Assembly (NCBI GenBank): GCA_947039515.1
Contig: CAMQYY010000001.1
Span: 62,001 to 126,000, forward strand
DNA length: 64,000 bases
From: an uncultured Ureaplasma sp.
Lineage (GTDB): Bacteria; Bacillota_I; Bacilli_A; Mycoplasmatales; Mycoplasmoidaceae
Reading direction: 5' to 3'
The position numbers and the translations under genes are program-made. The number at the start of each line of letters is the position of its first letter. Positions within the stretch are counted from its first letter, which is position 1. The notes below the pieces were generated by a model. That model was given only the letters and a program-made list of their open reading frames with translations, had not been told where the DNA came from and searched no databases. Positions 37,034-49,931 of the stretch are shown one piece after another.

Positions 37034-37405
37034 TTATTCAAAATCTATTTTAGCGCCAGCATCTTCGAATTTCTTCTTAATAACTTGAGCTTCTTCTATT
37101 TTTACGTTTTCTTTAACAACAGAAGGTGCATTATCAACTGCTTTTTTAGCTTCCATTAAACCAAGACCTTCATTAATTTCTCTAACGATTTTAATGATAG
37201 CAACTTTATTAGTTCCTGCATCAGTTAATTTAATATTAACTTCAGTAGGTGCATCAGCAGCACTAGCTCCACTAGCAACAGCAGCAACAGGTGCAGCAGC
37301 TGATACTCCAAATTCTGTTTCAATACTTTTGATTAAATCATGAATTTCAATAATAGTCATTTCTTTTAAACAAGTAATGATATCTTCTTTTTTTATTTTA
37401 GCCAT
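37034..37405 (-). CDS. rplL: Ribosomal protein L7/L12
   Basis: ...[69 protein letters not shown]. Confidence 0.96.
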   Translation of the reverse strand: MAKIKKEDIITCLKEMTIIEIHDLIKSIETEFGVSAAAPVAAVASGASAADAPTEVNIKLTDAGTNKVAIIKIVREINEGLGLMEAKKAVDNAPSVVKENVKIEEAQVIKKKFEDAGAKIDFE

Positions 37406-37422
37406 AATTGGTTTCCTTAATA

Positions 37423-37908
37423 TTATATTTTATTATCTGCAATAGCTTTAAGACCATACATAAATTTTTTAATTGGTGATTCTAAACATGATAGTAGCAT
37501 TGAATATAGTCCATCTCTACTTGGAATATTCGCTAATGCTATAACTTCTTGTTCAGTAATGAACTTATTTTCAAAATATCCACCTTTGATTTTTACAAAG
37601 TTAAATTCTTTTGCAATATCAACAATATTTTTGAAAACAGAAAGTTCATCTTTTAAACCGATAGCAATTGCATTAGGACCTGAAATTTTTTCAAATTCCA
37701 TAATCTTATTATCAATAGCAGCTCTTCTTAAAATATTATTTTTAAGAACAATAGTTTTAGAACCAGAGTCAAAATTCTTTTTTCTAAGGTTTGTCATTGT
37801 AGAAGCTGTTAATCCACGATATTCAAAAATCACAAATGATTTGCAATCTTTCATTAATATAGAAAGATCGGCTACTTGTTTTTGTTTAGCTACAATAATA
37901 TCTTTCAT
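37423..37908 (-). CDS. rplJ: Ribosomal protein L10
   Basis: [44 protein letters not shown]. Confidence 0.94.
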   Translation of the reverse strand: MKDIIVAKQKQVADLSILMKDCKSFVIFEYRGLTASTMTNLRKKNFDSGSKTIVLKNNILRRAAIDNKIMEFEKISGPNAIAIGLKDELSVFKNIVDIAKEFNFVKIKGGYFENKFITEQEVIALANIPSRDGLYSMLLSCLESPIKKFMYGLKAIADNKI

Positions 37909-38095
37909 TATTACTCCTATTTTAACAATCACAAAAACTAATTATATTCTATATATAGAATATAAAATGTAACTCACTTAAAATAAAAATTTTTGATTTA
38001 AAAATAATTACCTAAATAACAAATTAAGCATAAGCAGTTATTTTCTTTGGTGATTGTTATAAACATTATACATAAATTTAAATCTTAATAATAAT

Positions 38096-40258
38096 TTAAT
38101 TAACTATTTCAAATGTAATTTGTGAGGTTATTAAATCGGTGCCGATTAATTTAACTTTAACTTTTTGACCATATACAAATTTTTTATTAGTTTTACTACC
38201 AATAATCATTCCATTGCTTTCATCAAATTTATAAAAGTCATCAGGAATATTTTTGATTAAAACTAATCCTTCTATTGTATTTTCAAGTTCCACATAAAAT
38301 CCAAATGATTTAATTGTTGAAATATTTCCAACAAATTCTTCACCAATTTTCTTACTCATATATTGAGTTGCTTTATAATCATTAACATCTCATTCACACT
38401 TAACAGCATTTTTTTCTGTAATAGTACAACTTTCAGTAAGTTTATTTAATGATTTTTTGAATTTATTTCTTTGTTCATCAGTAAAATTTTCAGGAGTAAA
38501 AAGATACATTCAAAATAAACGATGAACAATTAGATCTGGATATCTCCTAATTGGCGATGTGAAATGAGTATATTTTTTTGAAGCTAAACCGAAGTGACCA
38601 ATATTATTAGTAGAATAAATTGCTTTTTGCATTGATCGTAATAAAAGTTTACTAATCAAATTAATATTTTCATTGTCTTCATTATTTTTTAAAATATTTG
38701 CAAATTTTTTAGGGGTAATATTTTCTGGTAATAAATCATCTCTATGATATTTAATTTTTAAATGTCTTGCTTCAATACTTAAATTTTCTAAATTAACTTT
38801 TTTAGGTGTATCGTGAATTCTATATATAAAAGGAATTTTTAATTCATCAGCTTTAACAGTAACAGCTTCATTAGCAGCTACCATAAAGTTTTCAATCATT
38901 TGTTGAGCTTGTCCTGTTTTTTTAATAATAATATCAATTGGAAAACCTTTATCATCTAAAACAAAAGATTTTTCTTTAATATCAAAACTAATATATCCTT
39001 CATTCTTTTTTTTCTTAGCTAAAATTTTATGTAATTCTCTTGAATCATTCAAAACTTTAATAATATTATCTTCATATTTTTTTTCATTAATGTCATTTTT
39101 AAAATATTCATTTACTTCATCATAACTTAATCTTTTTTTAGGTATTATCTTTGATGGATAAACATTAATATCTTTGAACTCTCCATTTAATCCAACAATA
39201 ATATCAACAGTTAAAGTATTCTTTTCCTCATTAGGATTTAAAGAACAAATATCATTGGAAATCTTATGAGGAAGCATTGGAATTACTCTATCTATTAAAT
39301 AAACAGAAGTTCCTCTTTTAATACTTTCAACATCAATTAAACTATCATATTTAATATAACTACTAACATCAGCAATAGAAACACTTAAAAGAAAGTCATC
39401 TTTATTCTTTTTAACATAGATAGCATCATCTAAGTCTTTAGCTGTTTCTGGATCAATTGTAATAATATCAAGATGAGATAAATCTATTCTACATTTTTCA
39501 TTACCAATTTTTGAATAGTCAATTGTTTTTAAATAATCAAGAGCATCTTGACTAAATTCTGGTTCAATACTATTTTTATAAACATATTTTAAAACATCCA
39601 TTCCAACATCATGAACATGACCAATAATCTTTTTTAAAGTAGCTTGAGCTCTTTTTTTCTCTTGATTAAAATAATTAATTTCAAAAAGAATTTTATGCCC
39701 ATTGATTAAATTATCATCATCTTCTAAATCGATTTCATAATACATTTTTGAATCATCTAGTAAAACACTATGAGTATTTCCTGTTAATTGAAACGTTCCA
39801 ATAAAAATATTTTTATCTCTTTCTATAACTTCTTTAATAACTCCGTGTTGCATTCCATCTTTTTTAGAAAAGAAATCAGTTTTATAAAAACTAACAAGAT
39901 CATTATTCAATGCACCTGCAAGATTAGAAAAATGAACAAAATAAGTTTTATTATCTTCATTAGAAATAATATAACCATCTAAATTTTTATTAAGAGAAAT
40001 TTTTCCATTAATAACTATTGATTTATCAATTTTACCTGTTTTATAACTTAATAATAAATTGCCATTAAAAGTTTCTTTTATTTGTTTTTCACTAATAAGT
40101 TCTTCAGATAATTTAGAAATATAATTCCTATTTATTTTAGGATGTTTTTCATTCATTTTTCTAATTAAAATAAATAATGGTAGTGGCCTGTCATTTTCTT
40201 TTTTCAAAATTTCAATTATTTCATTTTTATAAAAAGATTTATCAAATGCTTGAGCCAT
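38096..40258 (-). CDS. rnr: Ribonuclease R / RNase II family 3'-5' exoribonuclease
   Basis: DIITIDPETAKDLDDAIYVKKN, SIADVSSYIKYDS, RGTSVYLIDRVIPMLPHKISNDICSLNPNEEKNTLT, HFTSPIRRYPDLIVHRLFW, plus C-terminal S1 domain. Confidence 0.95.
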
Positions 40259-40276
40259 ATTATATAACTTCCCTTT

Positions 40277-40507
40277 TTATCCAGCAAAAGCAAAGATTAA
40301 TATTATTACTAATAGAATAATTATCAATAATACCATTGCCATTTGCAGTACCTTGATAAACCCTCTATCTTTTGTTTTCTTAAAGATTTCAAGATCTTGT
40401 CCAGCTAGATTACTTAGACCGGTTGAAGAACCAGCTTTTGAAAGTAAAACACCAATTATTATTGCAATAATTGAAATAATTAAAATAATAACAGCTGCAA
40501 CAAACAT
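40277..40507 (-). CDS. secG: Preprotein translocase subunit SecG
   Basis: 76 aa, two hydrophobic helices around GSSTGLSNLAGQDLEIFKKTKDRG. Upstream of rnr, a common arrangement. Confidence 0.8.
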   Translation of the reverse strand: MFVAAVIILIISIIAIIIGVLLSKAGSSTGLSNLAGQDLEIFKKTKDRGFIKVLQMAMVLLIIILLVIILIFAFAG

Positions 40508-40603
40508 CTTTTTTTCCTTATAAAAAACTATGTTATTAATTATATAATATAAATATTAAAAAAATGTACTATTGGAAATTTTTTATTTTAATGCAGGAAA
40601 AAT

Positions 40604-41206
40604 ATGGCAAAAGCAAATACTTATGAAGAAATTAGAAATTTAATTGATGATAAACTTTTAAATGAAAAAATAATTAAGTCTCTTAAAAATAGCAAATTAT
40701 TATTAATAGCAAATTCATTAATAGTTTCTATAGTTGTTTTAGTAGGAATAATCCTTAGTAGTACTATTATTTCACCAGATACTGCTAAACCGAATGCTCA
40801 ATTAATAATTTATTTCACAATAATATTATTTGGTATTTTAGGTTTTTTCACAGTTTTTTTTACTCATAATTTATTATTCAAAATTAATATTAGAAGAATT
40901 GAAGATGAAATAAATCAAACATTTGTTATGAATGTTCTTGAGATAATTCTTAAAGATTTTAATAAGTTTCAAATTTTAAAAAATACATCAGATTGAGAAA
41001 ATGGTTTAATTTTTCTTACAGATGGAAATATAGTAGTTGAAAATAAGTTAAATACTACTGATCTATTTAATGCAAATACTTGAAAGGCTAGAAAATTTAA
41101 TAATCAAAAAACAAATCAAATAACTTTTTTAAGAGAAACTATTTTAAATATTTTTATGAGAGATTTTTATGAAAATATTGAAAAATCAATTGAGGAAAAT
41201 CAATAA
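40604..41206 (+). CDS. Hypothetical protein with two TM helices
   Basis: ORF 40604-40996 extended through TGA to TAA at 41204. Stop overlaps the next start. Confidence 0.75.
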
Positions 41207-41754
41207 TGATAATAGGTATTACAGGATTTAAAAATGTTGGTAAAACAACGTTTTTAAATAAATTAAAATCGATGGGAAAAATAGTTTTTAATATTGATGA
41301 CTTTATCACAGAAATTTATCGATATAATGAAGTTGGTTTTATACTTATTAGAAATAATTTTGGAAAAGAATTTGTTAAAAGTACTCAAGTTAATCGTGAA
41401 AAATTAAATAAATTAGTAGTTGAAGATATTGATGCATTCATAAAACTAAAGAAAATCACTGGTGAATTAATTGTTGATTATATTTTAGATATCAAAAAAA
41501 AATATCCTAATGATAATGTTTTTATCGAACAAGCAACACTGATTAATGATAATGAAGGTTATTATAAAAATCTATATGATAAAGTCATATTTGTTCAAAA
41601 GGAAAATATTATTTTAAATAATAATCATGTTAGTAAATATTTATATATGGACAGAGATAAAGACTTTAAATATGATTATAAATTCACTAATAATAAAACT
41701 ATTGAAGAATTCCAAAAAAAAATAACTCAATTTATAGATGCAAATAATTTTTAA
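41206..41754 (+). CDS. coaE: Dephospho-CoA kinase-like P-loop protein
   Basis: MIIGITGFKNVGKTTFLNKLKSMGKIVFNIDDFITEIY. CoaE-like domain order but a divergent P-loop. Confidence 0.7.
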   Translation: MIIGITGFKNVGKTTFLNKLKSMGKIVFNIDDFITEIYRYNEVGFILIRNNFGKEFVKSTQVNREKLNKLVVEDIDAFIKLKKITGELIVDYILDIKKKYPNDNVFIEQATLINDNEGYYKNLYDKVIFVQKENIILNNNHVSKYLYMDRDKDFKYDYKFTNNKTIEEFQKKITQFIDANNF

Positions 41755-41858
41755 TTTAATTTGAGAAAAAATATTTGTGTTATAATAATTTAGTTATTAA
41801 ATATTTTATTAATAAATATTTATCAAAATTATTTTAAATTTTAATGAAAGGTATTTTT

Positions 41859-42308
41859 ATGCAAAAAACAACAATGCTTAAAAAAGAACAAGCTGAAAGT
41901 AATCGTAAATGATATGTTATTGATGCTACTGATATTGTACTTGGAAAATTATCTGTTAAAGTTGCTGATACTTTAAGAGGAAAAAATAAAGCAATTTTCA
42001 CACCAAATGTTGATTGTGGCGATTTTGTTATTGTTATAAATGCTAATAAAGTTAAATTAACTGGTAATAAATTAGATGGTGAATCTTGATTTACTCACTC
42101 ACACTATATGGGTGGTTTAAGAGAACGAACAGGTAGAGAAATGGTTAATAAATATTCTGTTGAATTAATCACTAATGCTGTTAAAAGAATGTTACCTAAA
42201 AACAAACTATCAAGAGCTATCATTACTAAATTGAATGTTTATGAAAATGGTGTTCATAATCATGAATCACAAAAACCAATTGAATTATTAATAGAAGGTA
42301 AAAAATAA
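41859..42308 (+). CDS. rplM: Ribosomal protein L13
   Basis: [28 protein letters not shown]...[14 protein letters not shown]. Confidence 0.96.
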
Positions 42309-42700
42309 TGGCACAAATTGAATTAAAAGGACTTGGAAGAAGAAAATCTTCAGTAGCTAAAGTTAAAATGATTCCTGGAACTGGAAAAATATCTATTAAT
42401 AATAAAACACCTCAAGAATATTTTCCTAATTCAATTGTTATCCAAGAAATGGAACAACCTTTAACTATTACTAATTCTAAAAATTCTTATGATATTTTTG
42501 TTAAAGTTTCTGGTGGTGGTTTTACTGGTCAAGCTGGTGCTATTAGATTAGGAATAACAAGAGCTATTATTAGTCAAAATCCTGATTTAAAACCTATATT
42601 AAAAAAAGCTGGTTTAGTTACTAGAGATTCAAGAGTTAAGGAAAGAAAGAAATTTGGTTTATATGGCGCTAGAAGAAGCCCACAATTTACAAAACGTTAA
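42308..42700 (+). CDS. rpsI: Ribosomal protein S9
   Basis: [34 protein letters not shown]...[17 protein letters not shown]. Confidence 0.97.
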   Translation: MAQIELKGLGRRKSSVAKVKMIPGTGKISINNKTPQEYFPNSIVIQEMEQPLTITNSKNSYDIFVKVSGGGFTGQAGAIRLGITRAIISQNPDLKPILKKAGLVTRDSRVKERKKFGLYGARRSPQFTKR

Positions 42701-42719
42701 TTCTATTATATTTACAATA

Positions 42720-42754
42720 AAAAAACACTTATTAAAAATTAAGTGTTTTTTTAT
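42720..42754. terminator. Bidirectional terminator between rpsI and smpB
   Basis: aaaaaacactta-ttaaaaat-taagtgttttttt. Confidence 0.8.
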
Positions 42755-43189
42755 TTAATAGTTTTTTTGAATGAATCTGATTTCATCCCTTTTTTTAATG
42801 TCTTCTCTTTTATCAAAAATTTTCTTACCTTTAGCTAGACCAATCAAAACTTTTATCTTATTTTTTTTTCAATAAAGTTTAATTGGAATAATAGTTAATG
42901 ATTCTTTTTTCTTATCAAAATCTAATCTAATAATCTCATTTTTGTGTAATAATAATTTCCTATTTCTTAAAGGATCTTTATTTTGAATATTGCCTTCAAA
43001 AAAATTAGCAACATGCATATTCATAATATAAGCCTCTGATTTATTGATCATGATATAGGCTTCATTAATTGAACAATTTGATTTTGAAATGGATTTTACT
43101 TCTGTTCCAAATAATTCAATTCCTGCTTCAAAAGTTTTTAGAATTTCATAATTTCTCTTAGCGTTTTTATTACTTGCAATATTTTTCAT
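42755..43189 (-). CDS. smpB: SsrA-binding protein
   Basis: NKNAKRNYEILKTFEAGIELFGTEVKSISKSNCSINEAYIMI...DPLRNRKLLLHKNEI. Confidence 0.95.
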
Positions 43190-43193
43190 TAAA

Positions 43194-45008
43194 TTATTTT
43201 AACATTTTTTTAGTTTCAATATTGAAGATATTAATATAATTATCAATTATTTTTTTTGCTAATACTCATGGTTTATCTTCATATAAATCAATACCTAATA
43301 ATTTGATTGTTTCAATTGGTGATAAACTTGTTCCTGATTTTAAGAATTTAAAATAATTTTCAAGAGCATTTGGTTCTTTTTTAATTATCTTATCAGCAAT
43401 AATAGTACCAACTACTTGACCAATAGCATATTTATAAACATAAAAATTACCTGCATAAAAATGTGAAATTCTTAAAATTGTAGCAAGAGAATAATTGTAT
43501 GGAGGTTTCGAATATTTTTTTAGATTTTTAATTCCAATATATTCATCCATTAATTTTAAATATTTATCACTAATAACATCATAAGTAATTGATTCATCTT
43601 TATTAATTAAATCATTAATATCATATTCAAAATTAGAGAAAATTATTTGTCTTGTAGTTGTTGCAAAAAAACCACTTATCAATTGATCTAAAATAAAAAC
43701 TTTTGTTTTGTTATCTTTTTCTTTATCAGCATTATTTAATAAATAATGACTTAATAAAACTTCATTAGTTATTGAGGCTACTTCAGCACAAAAAATAGAA
43801 GTAGATTGATATATTTTCTGTCCAATTCCATAATAATAACTATTTAATGAATGACCTAATTCATGAGCTAATGTATAAACTGAATCAATTGAATTATCAT
43901 AATTCATTAAAATAAAATATTTACTTAATCCACTAGTCCCGCCAATAGAATAAGCTCCTGTTGTTTTATTTTCTTTAGGCATTCAAGAGATTCATCTTTC
44001 ATCAAATGCTCTTTTTAAAACACCAACATATTCTTCTCCAAGTAATTGTAAAGAATCAACAATAATTTCTTTAGCTTCTTCTGGTGAAAAGTTTTTACTT
44101 GTTTTAATTAAATCTAAATAACCATCTCAAGGCTCAATTTTATCAACATTAATAATTTTCTTAAGAAAATTATTTCTTGTTTCTGAATATATTCTGTATG
44201 ATTTCTTATAATCCTTTACATTTTTATAAATGTGAGGAATTAATTTAACATCTATTTCATCACTAAAAGCACAAGCATGAATATAATCATTAAAGTTTCT
44301 AATTTTAGTTGATGTATTAAGTTCTAAATAATTATAATAAAGTGAATGAGTTAATGTATTTCTAAAACTATAAAAAGCATTATTGAAACTTATTCATACA
44401 TTTTTTCTTAATAATCTATCAGGAGATTTTAAATTTTTAAAAACATCAGCTTGTGTTTTTAATTTAATTACTTTATTTTTCGAATTAACTACATCTTGAA
44501 ATTTTATATCACCATTAATTAAACTATTATAAAGTTCATCAACACCTCCAGCTGACTTAGAAATTTTTGATATTAGTTTTTCTTCTACATCTAATAATGT
44601 ATGTGGTTTTGTTTTGATAATCAAATCAAAAGATCTACTATATTCTTTTAATTCTTCATCTTTAAGGTATTCAAAAATTTTAGCTTCATTTTTTAAAATG
44701 ATATTTTCAAAATCACTTAAAATAACTGAATAATCATTTGATTCATTTGAAATCTTTTGGCCTCAAGATATTCACTCTTGATCAATAATATTTTCATTTG
44801 CTTTATTACTAATATAATTAGAAAACCTATTTGATAAAATTTCCATTTCTTCAGTTAATGCAATTCATTTTTTGAAATTATCTAAATTATCAATAAAAAT
44901 TTTATAGTGTTCAATAATTTCAGATCACTTAGTTTTTCATTCTTGATATAAAAAATCTAATGGTTTATTTTCTAATAGACTTTCTAAATCTCATTCATAA
45001 TTTGACAT
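43194..45008 (-). CDS. pepF: Oligoendopeptidase F
   Basis: 605-codon frame under code 4. TLAHELGHSLNSYY (HExxH), TSIFCAEVASITNEVLLSHYLL. Confidence 0.95.
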
Positions 45009-45112
45009 AAAAAAGTTCCTTTTGCTTAATATTTAATTTTAATCTTAAAATTTTATTTAATATTTTTATTATATAATATAGATATTATATTTTTAAAAAC
45101 AGGAGACAAAAT

Positions 45113-46045
45113 ATGTCAAGAATTGTAATCGCTTTAGGTGGGAATGCATTAGGTAATAATCCAGAGGAACAAAAAAAATTAGTTGATATTCCAGCTGCTA
45201 AAATAGTTTCATTAATAAAAGAAGGACATGAAGTTATTGTTGGTCATGGTAATGGTCCACAAGTTGGAATGATTGTTAATTCATTTGCAAATTCAGATGT
45301 TATTAAAGCTAATAAGTTTAATATGCCTTTTCCAGAAGCTGGAGGAATGAGTCAAGGTTATATTGGTTTTCATTTACAAAATGCAATTTATAATGAACTA
45401 AAAAAAGTAGGAATTAAAAAAGATGTTCAATATATCTTAACTCAAACATTAGTTGATGGAAATGATACAGCTTTTAAAAATCCTACAAAACCAGTTGGTC
45501 CTTTCTATGATACAAAAAAAGATGGTGAAGAAGCTAATCCAGGTTCTATCATTGTTGAAGATGCTGGTAGAGGTTTTAGAAAAGTAGTAGCAAGTCCATT
45601 ACCAATTGGCTTTTTAGGTCTTGATGCTATTAAAAAAACTGTTGATAGTGGTTCTATAGCAATTGTTTGTGGTGGTGGGGGAATTCCTACTATTGAAACA
45701 AAAACTGGTTTTGAAGGTGTAGATGGCGTTATTGATAAAGACTTTGCATTAGCAAAAATGGCTGCAGGTTTAAAGGCAGATAAATTAGTAATCTTAACTG
45801 GTGTTGAAAAAATTGCAATCAATTGAGGAAAACCTGATCAAAAAGGTTTGGATAGATGTACAGTTGAAGAAATCAAAAAACATATTGCTGATAATCAATT
45901 TGCTCCTGGTTCAATGTTGCCAAAAGTTGAAGCTGCTATAGCATTCTTAAGAGATAATCCAACTGGTGAAGCTCTTATTGCTCACTTAGAAAAAGTTGAA
46001 GATTCAATTAATGGAAAAAATGGAACAATTATAGTTTCTAAATAA
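45113..46045 (+). CDS. arcC: Carbamate kinase
   Basis: MSRIVIALGGNALGNNPEEQKK, GHGNGPQVGMI, VVASPLPIGFLGLDAI, IVCGGGGIPTIE, GSMLPKVEAAIAFL. Confidence 0.96.
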
Positions 46046-46049
46046 AATA

Positions 46050-46090
46050 TTAAAAAAAAAAGCAAAAGAATTTTCTTTTGCTTTTTTTAA
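46050..46090 (+). terminator. Intrinsic terminator downstream of arcC
   Basis: aaaaaaagcaaaagaattttcttttgcttttttt. Confidence 0.8.
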
Positions 46091-46165
46091 ATATCTCATC
46101 AAGAGAAAAAAAGTAATTTAATGCTATAAATATAATATTATTAATAAATATTTACATGGAATAAT

Positions 46166-47092
46166 ATGAATAATTTACAAATTAACTCAGATTCATTAAG
46201 AATGAAATATGTTTCATCAAAAGCCCTTTTTAAATTAACAAATAGGCAATTTTGACAATCTATAGGTGAACCTATTTATGCATATATTTTTTCAATTTTA
46301 TTATTAGGAATTTTTGGTGGTATTAATGGCGGAAATTTTGAAACCTTAACAGAATTACAAACATTTAAAGCTGGTATCATCGGCTTAATATCTATGCAAA
46401 TTCTTTCTGTAGGAATAATGACTTTACCTACAGTTGTAATGGAGTTTAAAACATCAGTTCTTTTAAAAAGAATTGGAGCAACATCAATAACACCTATTTT
46501 ATTTCTTTTTACTATTTCTTTTTACTATTTTATAATCTTAATTTCTGAAGTCATTTGAATGTTACTTTGAGTTATACTATTTTTTGGATTTAATACTGTA
46601 AAGGATATTGGTATACCAGAATCTGGTCAATTATGAGTTAATGTTATGTTTTCAACAATTGACTGACCTGGATTTATTTTTTCAACTCTTTATACAGTAG
46701 TTACAACATTATCTTTTGCTTCATTAATAATAGCTATTAGTAAAACTGCTGTTGGTGTTAACGTAGTTGGTTCTATTATTTTCTTTAGTTGTATGTTTTT
46801 AAGTGGTCAGTTATTACCAATGGTTCAAATTGTTCAAAATGATGCTTTAAGAATTATAAGTTATTTAACTCCTTTTAGATATACAACTGGTTTAACTTTA
46901 ATGTCATGAGTTGGTGATAGTCCATTTATTATTGATAGTGACTTTACTCAAAAAATATTTACTTCTGAGGGAATAAAAGATATTGTTGTTTATAATATTG
47001 CTGATCAATATTTAAATTGATTTATTCCGTTATTAATAATTGGAATAACAACATTTGCCTCATTAAAATTATTTAAGTGAAATGCTAGATAG
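46166..47092 (+). CDS. ABC-2 type transporter permease
   Basis: Code-4 frame absent from the ORF track: MNNLQINSDSLRMKYVSSKALFKLTNRQFWQSIGEPIYAYIFSILLLGIFGG...FSCMFLSGQLLPMVQIV...YLTPFRYTTG. Followed by a matching ATPase. Confidence 0.85.
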
Positions 47093-47101
47093 GAGTTTTT
47101 T

Positions 47102-47914
47102 ATGAATGATAACATAGAGAAAAAAACAATATATCCAAGTTTAGCATTAGATCAAAATGATAAATTGGAAGCTGAAACTATTATTATAAATGACTATGAA
47201 AATTTAAAACCAATGATTAGAGTTGATGGTTTAACTAAAATTTTTGGTAAAAACCAGAAGAAAAATATTGCTGTTGATAATTTAAATTTTACTTTTTATG
47301 ATGGGCAAAAAATTGCTTTTCTTGGTGCAAATGGGGCTGGTAAAACTACTACAATTGAAATGATTGCTGGGATTACAAAACCAACATCAGGTTCAATTAA
47401 CTTTTTATATGATTATGTAAATACATATCAAGAAACAATCGGTATTCAGTTTCAGGATTCAATTTATCCAATGGGTATTAAAGTAAGGGATGTTATTAAT
47501 TTCATTCTTGAAGTTTATAACATTAAAATGTCTAAAGATGAAATTATGAATATTGTTCAATCTTTTGATTTAACACATTTGTATAAAAAGAATGCAAGAT
47601 CACTTTCTGGTGGCCAACAACAAAGATTAAATATTTTACTTTCTCTTGTTCATAAACCTAAATATGTATTCTTAGATGAACTATCAACAGGTCTTGATAT
47701 TTCAGTTAGATCTAAAATTAAGAAATTTATTAAAGAGTATATAAGTTTAAATGATATTAATATGGTGCTAATATCACATGATGCTAGTGAAATAGAAACT
47801 TTATGCAATAGAATAATTATCTTACAAAAAGGTATATTAAAGGTGGATATGCCTATGGAAGAAGTATTAAAAAGATTTGATAGTGTTGAAGCTTTATTAG
47901 AAAAATATATATAA
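47102..47914 (+). CDS. ABC transporter ATP-binding protein
   Basis: FLGANGAGKTTTIEMIAGITKP, LSGGQQQRLNILLSLVHKPKYVFLDELSTGLD. Confidence 0.92.
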   Translation: MNDNIEKKTIYPSLALDQNDKLEAETIIINDYENLKPMIRVDGLTKIFGKNQKKNIAVDNLNFTFYDGQKIAFLGANGAGKTTTIEMIAGITKPTSGSINFLYDYVNTYQETIGIQFQDSIYPMGIKVRDVINFILEVYNIKMSKDEIMNIVQSFDLTHLYKKNARSLSGGQQQRLNILLSLVHKPKYVFLDELSTGLDISVRSKIKKFIKEYISLNDINMVLISHDASEIETLCNRIIILQKGILKVDMPMEEVLKRFDSVEALLEKYI

Positions 47915-47947
47915 TATAAATAGTTTATATTATATATAGGAGTAAAA

Positions 47948-49300
47948 ATGAAAGATAGTATTAATTTATCTATAAAATCGCTTTTTGATAACAAAAAAGT
48001 AAATAGTGATGTTAAATTAACTGGCTGAATAAAATTTATTAGAGAACACAAATCAATTATTTTTATTGAGTTTATGGATGGCTCTATTTTCAAAACTATC
48101 CAGCTAGTAATAAAAAAAGATGGTTTTGATAATTTTGAACAAATAAAAGAAGATATTTCAATTGGAAGTGCAATTGAAATATTTGGTACTCTTATTGAAA
48201 ATAATAAAAATGAGTTGGAAATAATTTGTAAAGAAATTTTAGTTATTGGAAAATGTATTGATGAATATCCATTACAAAATAAAATTCATGGAAATGAGTT
48301 TTTAAGAGAGATAAGTAATATTAGATCAAGAACTAAATATTTTAATATTATTTTTGATATTAGAAGTTTTTTATTTAATACTATTAATAATTATTTTTAT
48401 AAAAATAATTTTAAATGAATATCAACTCCAATTTTGTCTTCTTCAGATGCTGAAGGAGCTGGTGATGTTTTTAATATCTCTGATAAAGATTTTTTTAATT
48501 CAGAAGCAAGTTTATCAGTAACTGGGCAATTACATCTAGAAGCAATGGCTTTAACTTATAAAAATGTTTATACATTGGGTCCACAATTTAGAGCTGAAAA
48601 ATCACATACAAGTCGTCATCTATCAGAATTTTGAATGCTTGAAGCTGAAATGAATTTTATGAATCTCGATGAATTAATAATTTTTATGGAGGGAATGATT
48701 AAACACTTTGCTACAGAATTATTAAAAAATAAAAAAGATGAAATAGTCTATTTAGATTCATTAAATATTGGTTTAATAGATAAACTTGAAAATTTAATTA
48801 ATAATGATTTTGCTAAAAAAAGTTATCGTGAAGCTATTGAAATTTTAAAGGAAGCAAGGGATTCAAAGAAAGTTATTTTTCAAAATAATAATATTGATTT
48901 TGGAACAGATCTTGATTCTGAACATGAGAGATATTTATGTGAAAAACATTTTAAAAAGCCAACATTCATTTATAATTATCCAACTGCAATAAAAGCGTTT
49001 TACATGAAAAGAAATGATGATGAAACTGTTAAGGGAGTAGATCTTTTAGTTCCTTTAATAGGTGAATTATGTGGTGGTAGTGAAAGAGAAAATAGCTATG
49101 ATGTTTTAATGGAAAACATGAAAGATAAAAATATTCCTCTGGATGAACTATCTTGATATCTTGAATTAAGAAAATATGGTTATGCTAGTTCATCTGGTTT
49201 TGGGATGGGTTTTGAAAGATTAATAATGTTTTTAACTGGTGTTGAAAATATTAAGGATGCTATTCCTTTTGCAAGATCTCATGAAAATATCAAATTTTAA
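47948..49300 (+). CDS. asnS: Asparaginyl-tRNA synthetase
   Basis: Class II aa[94 protein letters not shown]. Confidence 0.94.
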
Positions 49301-49916
49301 AAAAAATATACCTAATATTGCTACTATCTTTAGAATAATAATCATAATCCCTATTGTTGTTTTAATGATTTTGGCACCTTTATATAATCAAAATGTAATT
49401 TACTCTTTCCAATCATTTGATAACCAAGCAATAAATATTAATACTTTTAATTTTGTTGCTTTTATTCTATTTCTTATAGCATCTATAACAGATTGATTTG
49501 ATGGTTGGTATGCTAGAAAGAATAATATAGTTTCTGATTTTGGTAAATTTTGAGATCCTATTGCTGATAAAATATTAATAAATAGTGTTCTTATTTTACT
49601 TCTTTATAATAATCTTATTGAAGTTTGGATAGTTATTTTAATAATTATTAGAGATGTTTTAGTTGATGGATTAAAAATGAGTTCTGCTAAAAATGGTATT
49701 GTTGTTTCTGCTAGTATTTGAGGAAAAATAAAAACAATTTTATTGATGTTCAGTATTATCATTGTTTTTCTATTAGGTGGAAATGATGTTGATAAAGCAT
49801 CTTTATATTATTGATTAATTCAAAATATGTTATTAATAGTAAGTTTGTTTTTCGTTTTAGCTTCAGGATTAAATTATTTTTTAAATATTAAAAAACAAAA
49901 AAAAGTAATGTTATAA
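49281..49916 (+). CDS. pgsA: CDP-alcohol phosphatidyltransferase (PgsA-like)
   Basis: NIPNIATIFRIIIIIP...[29 protein letters not shown] (CDP-alcohol phosphotransferase motif). Start overlaps the asnS end. Confidence 0.9.
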
Positions 49917-49931
49917 AACATTACTTTTTTT
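49896..49931. terminator. Terminator hairpin overlapping the pgsA stop codon
   Basis: aaaaagtaatgtt-ataa-aacattacttttttt. Confidence 0.8.

Noticed and set aside
45505-45822. 105-aa (-) ORF
   Set aside because: Antisense shadow of arcC.
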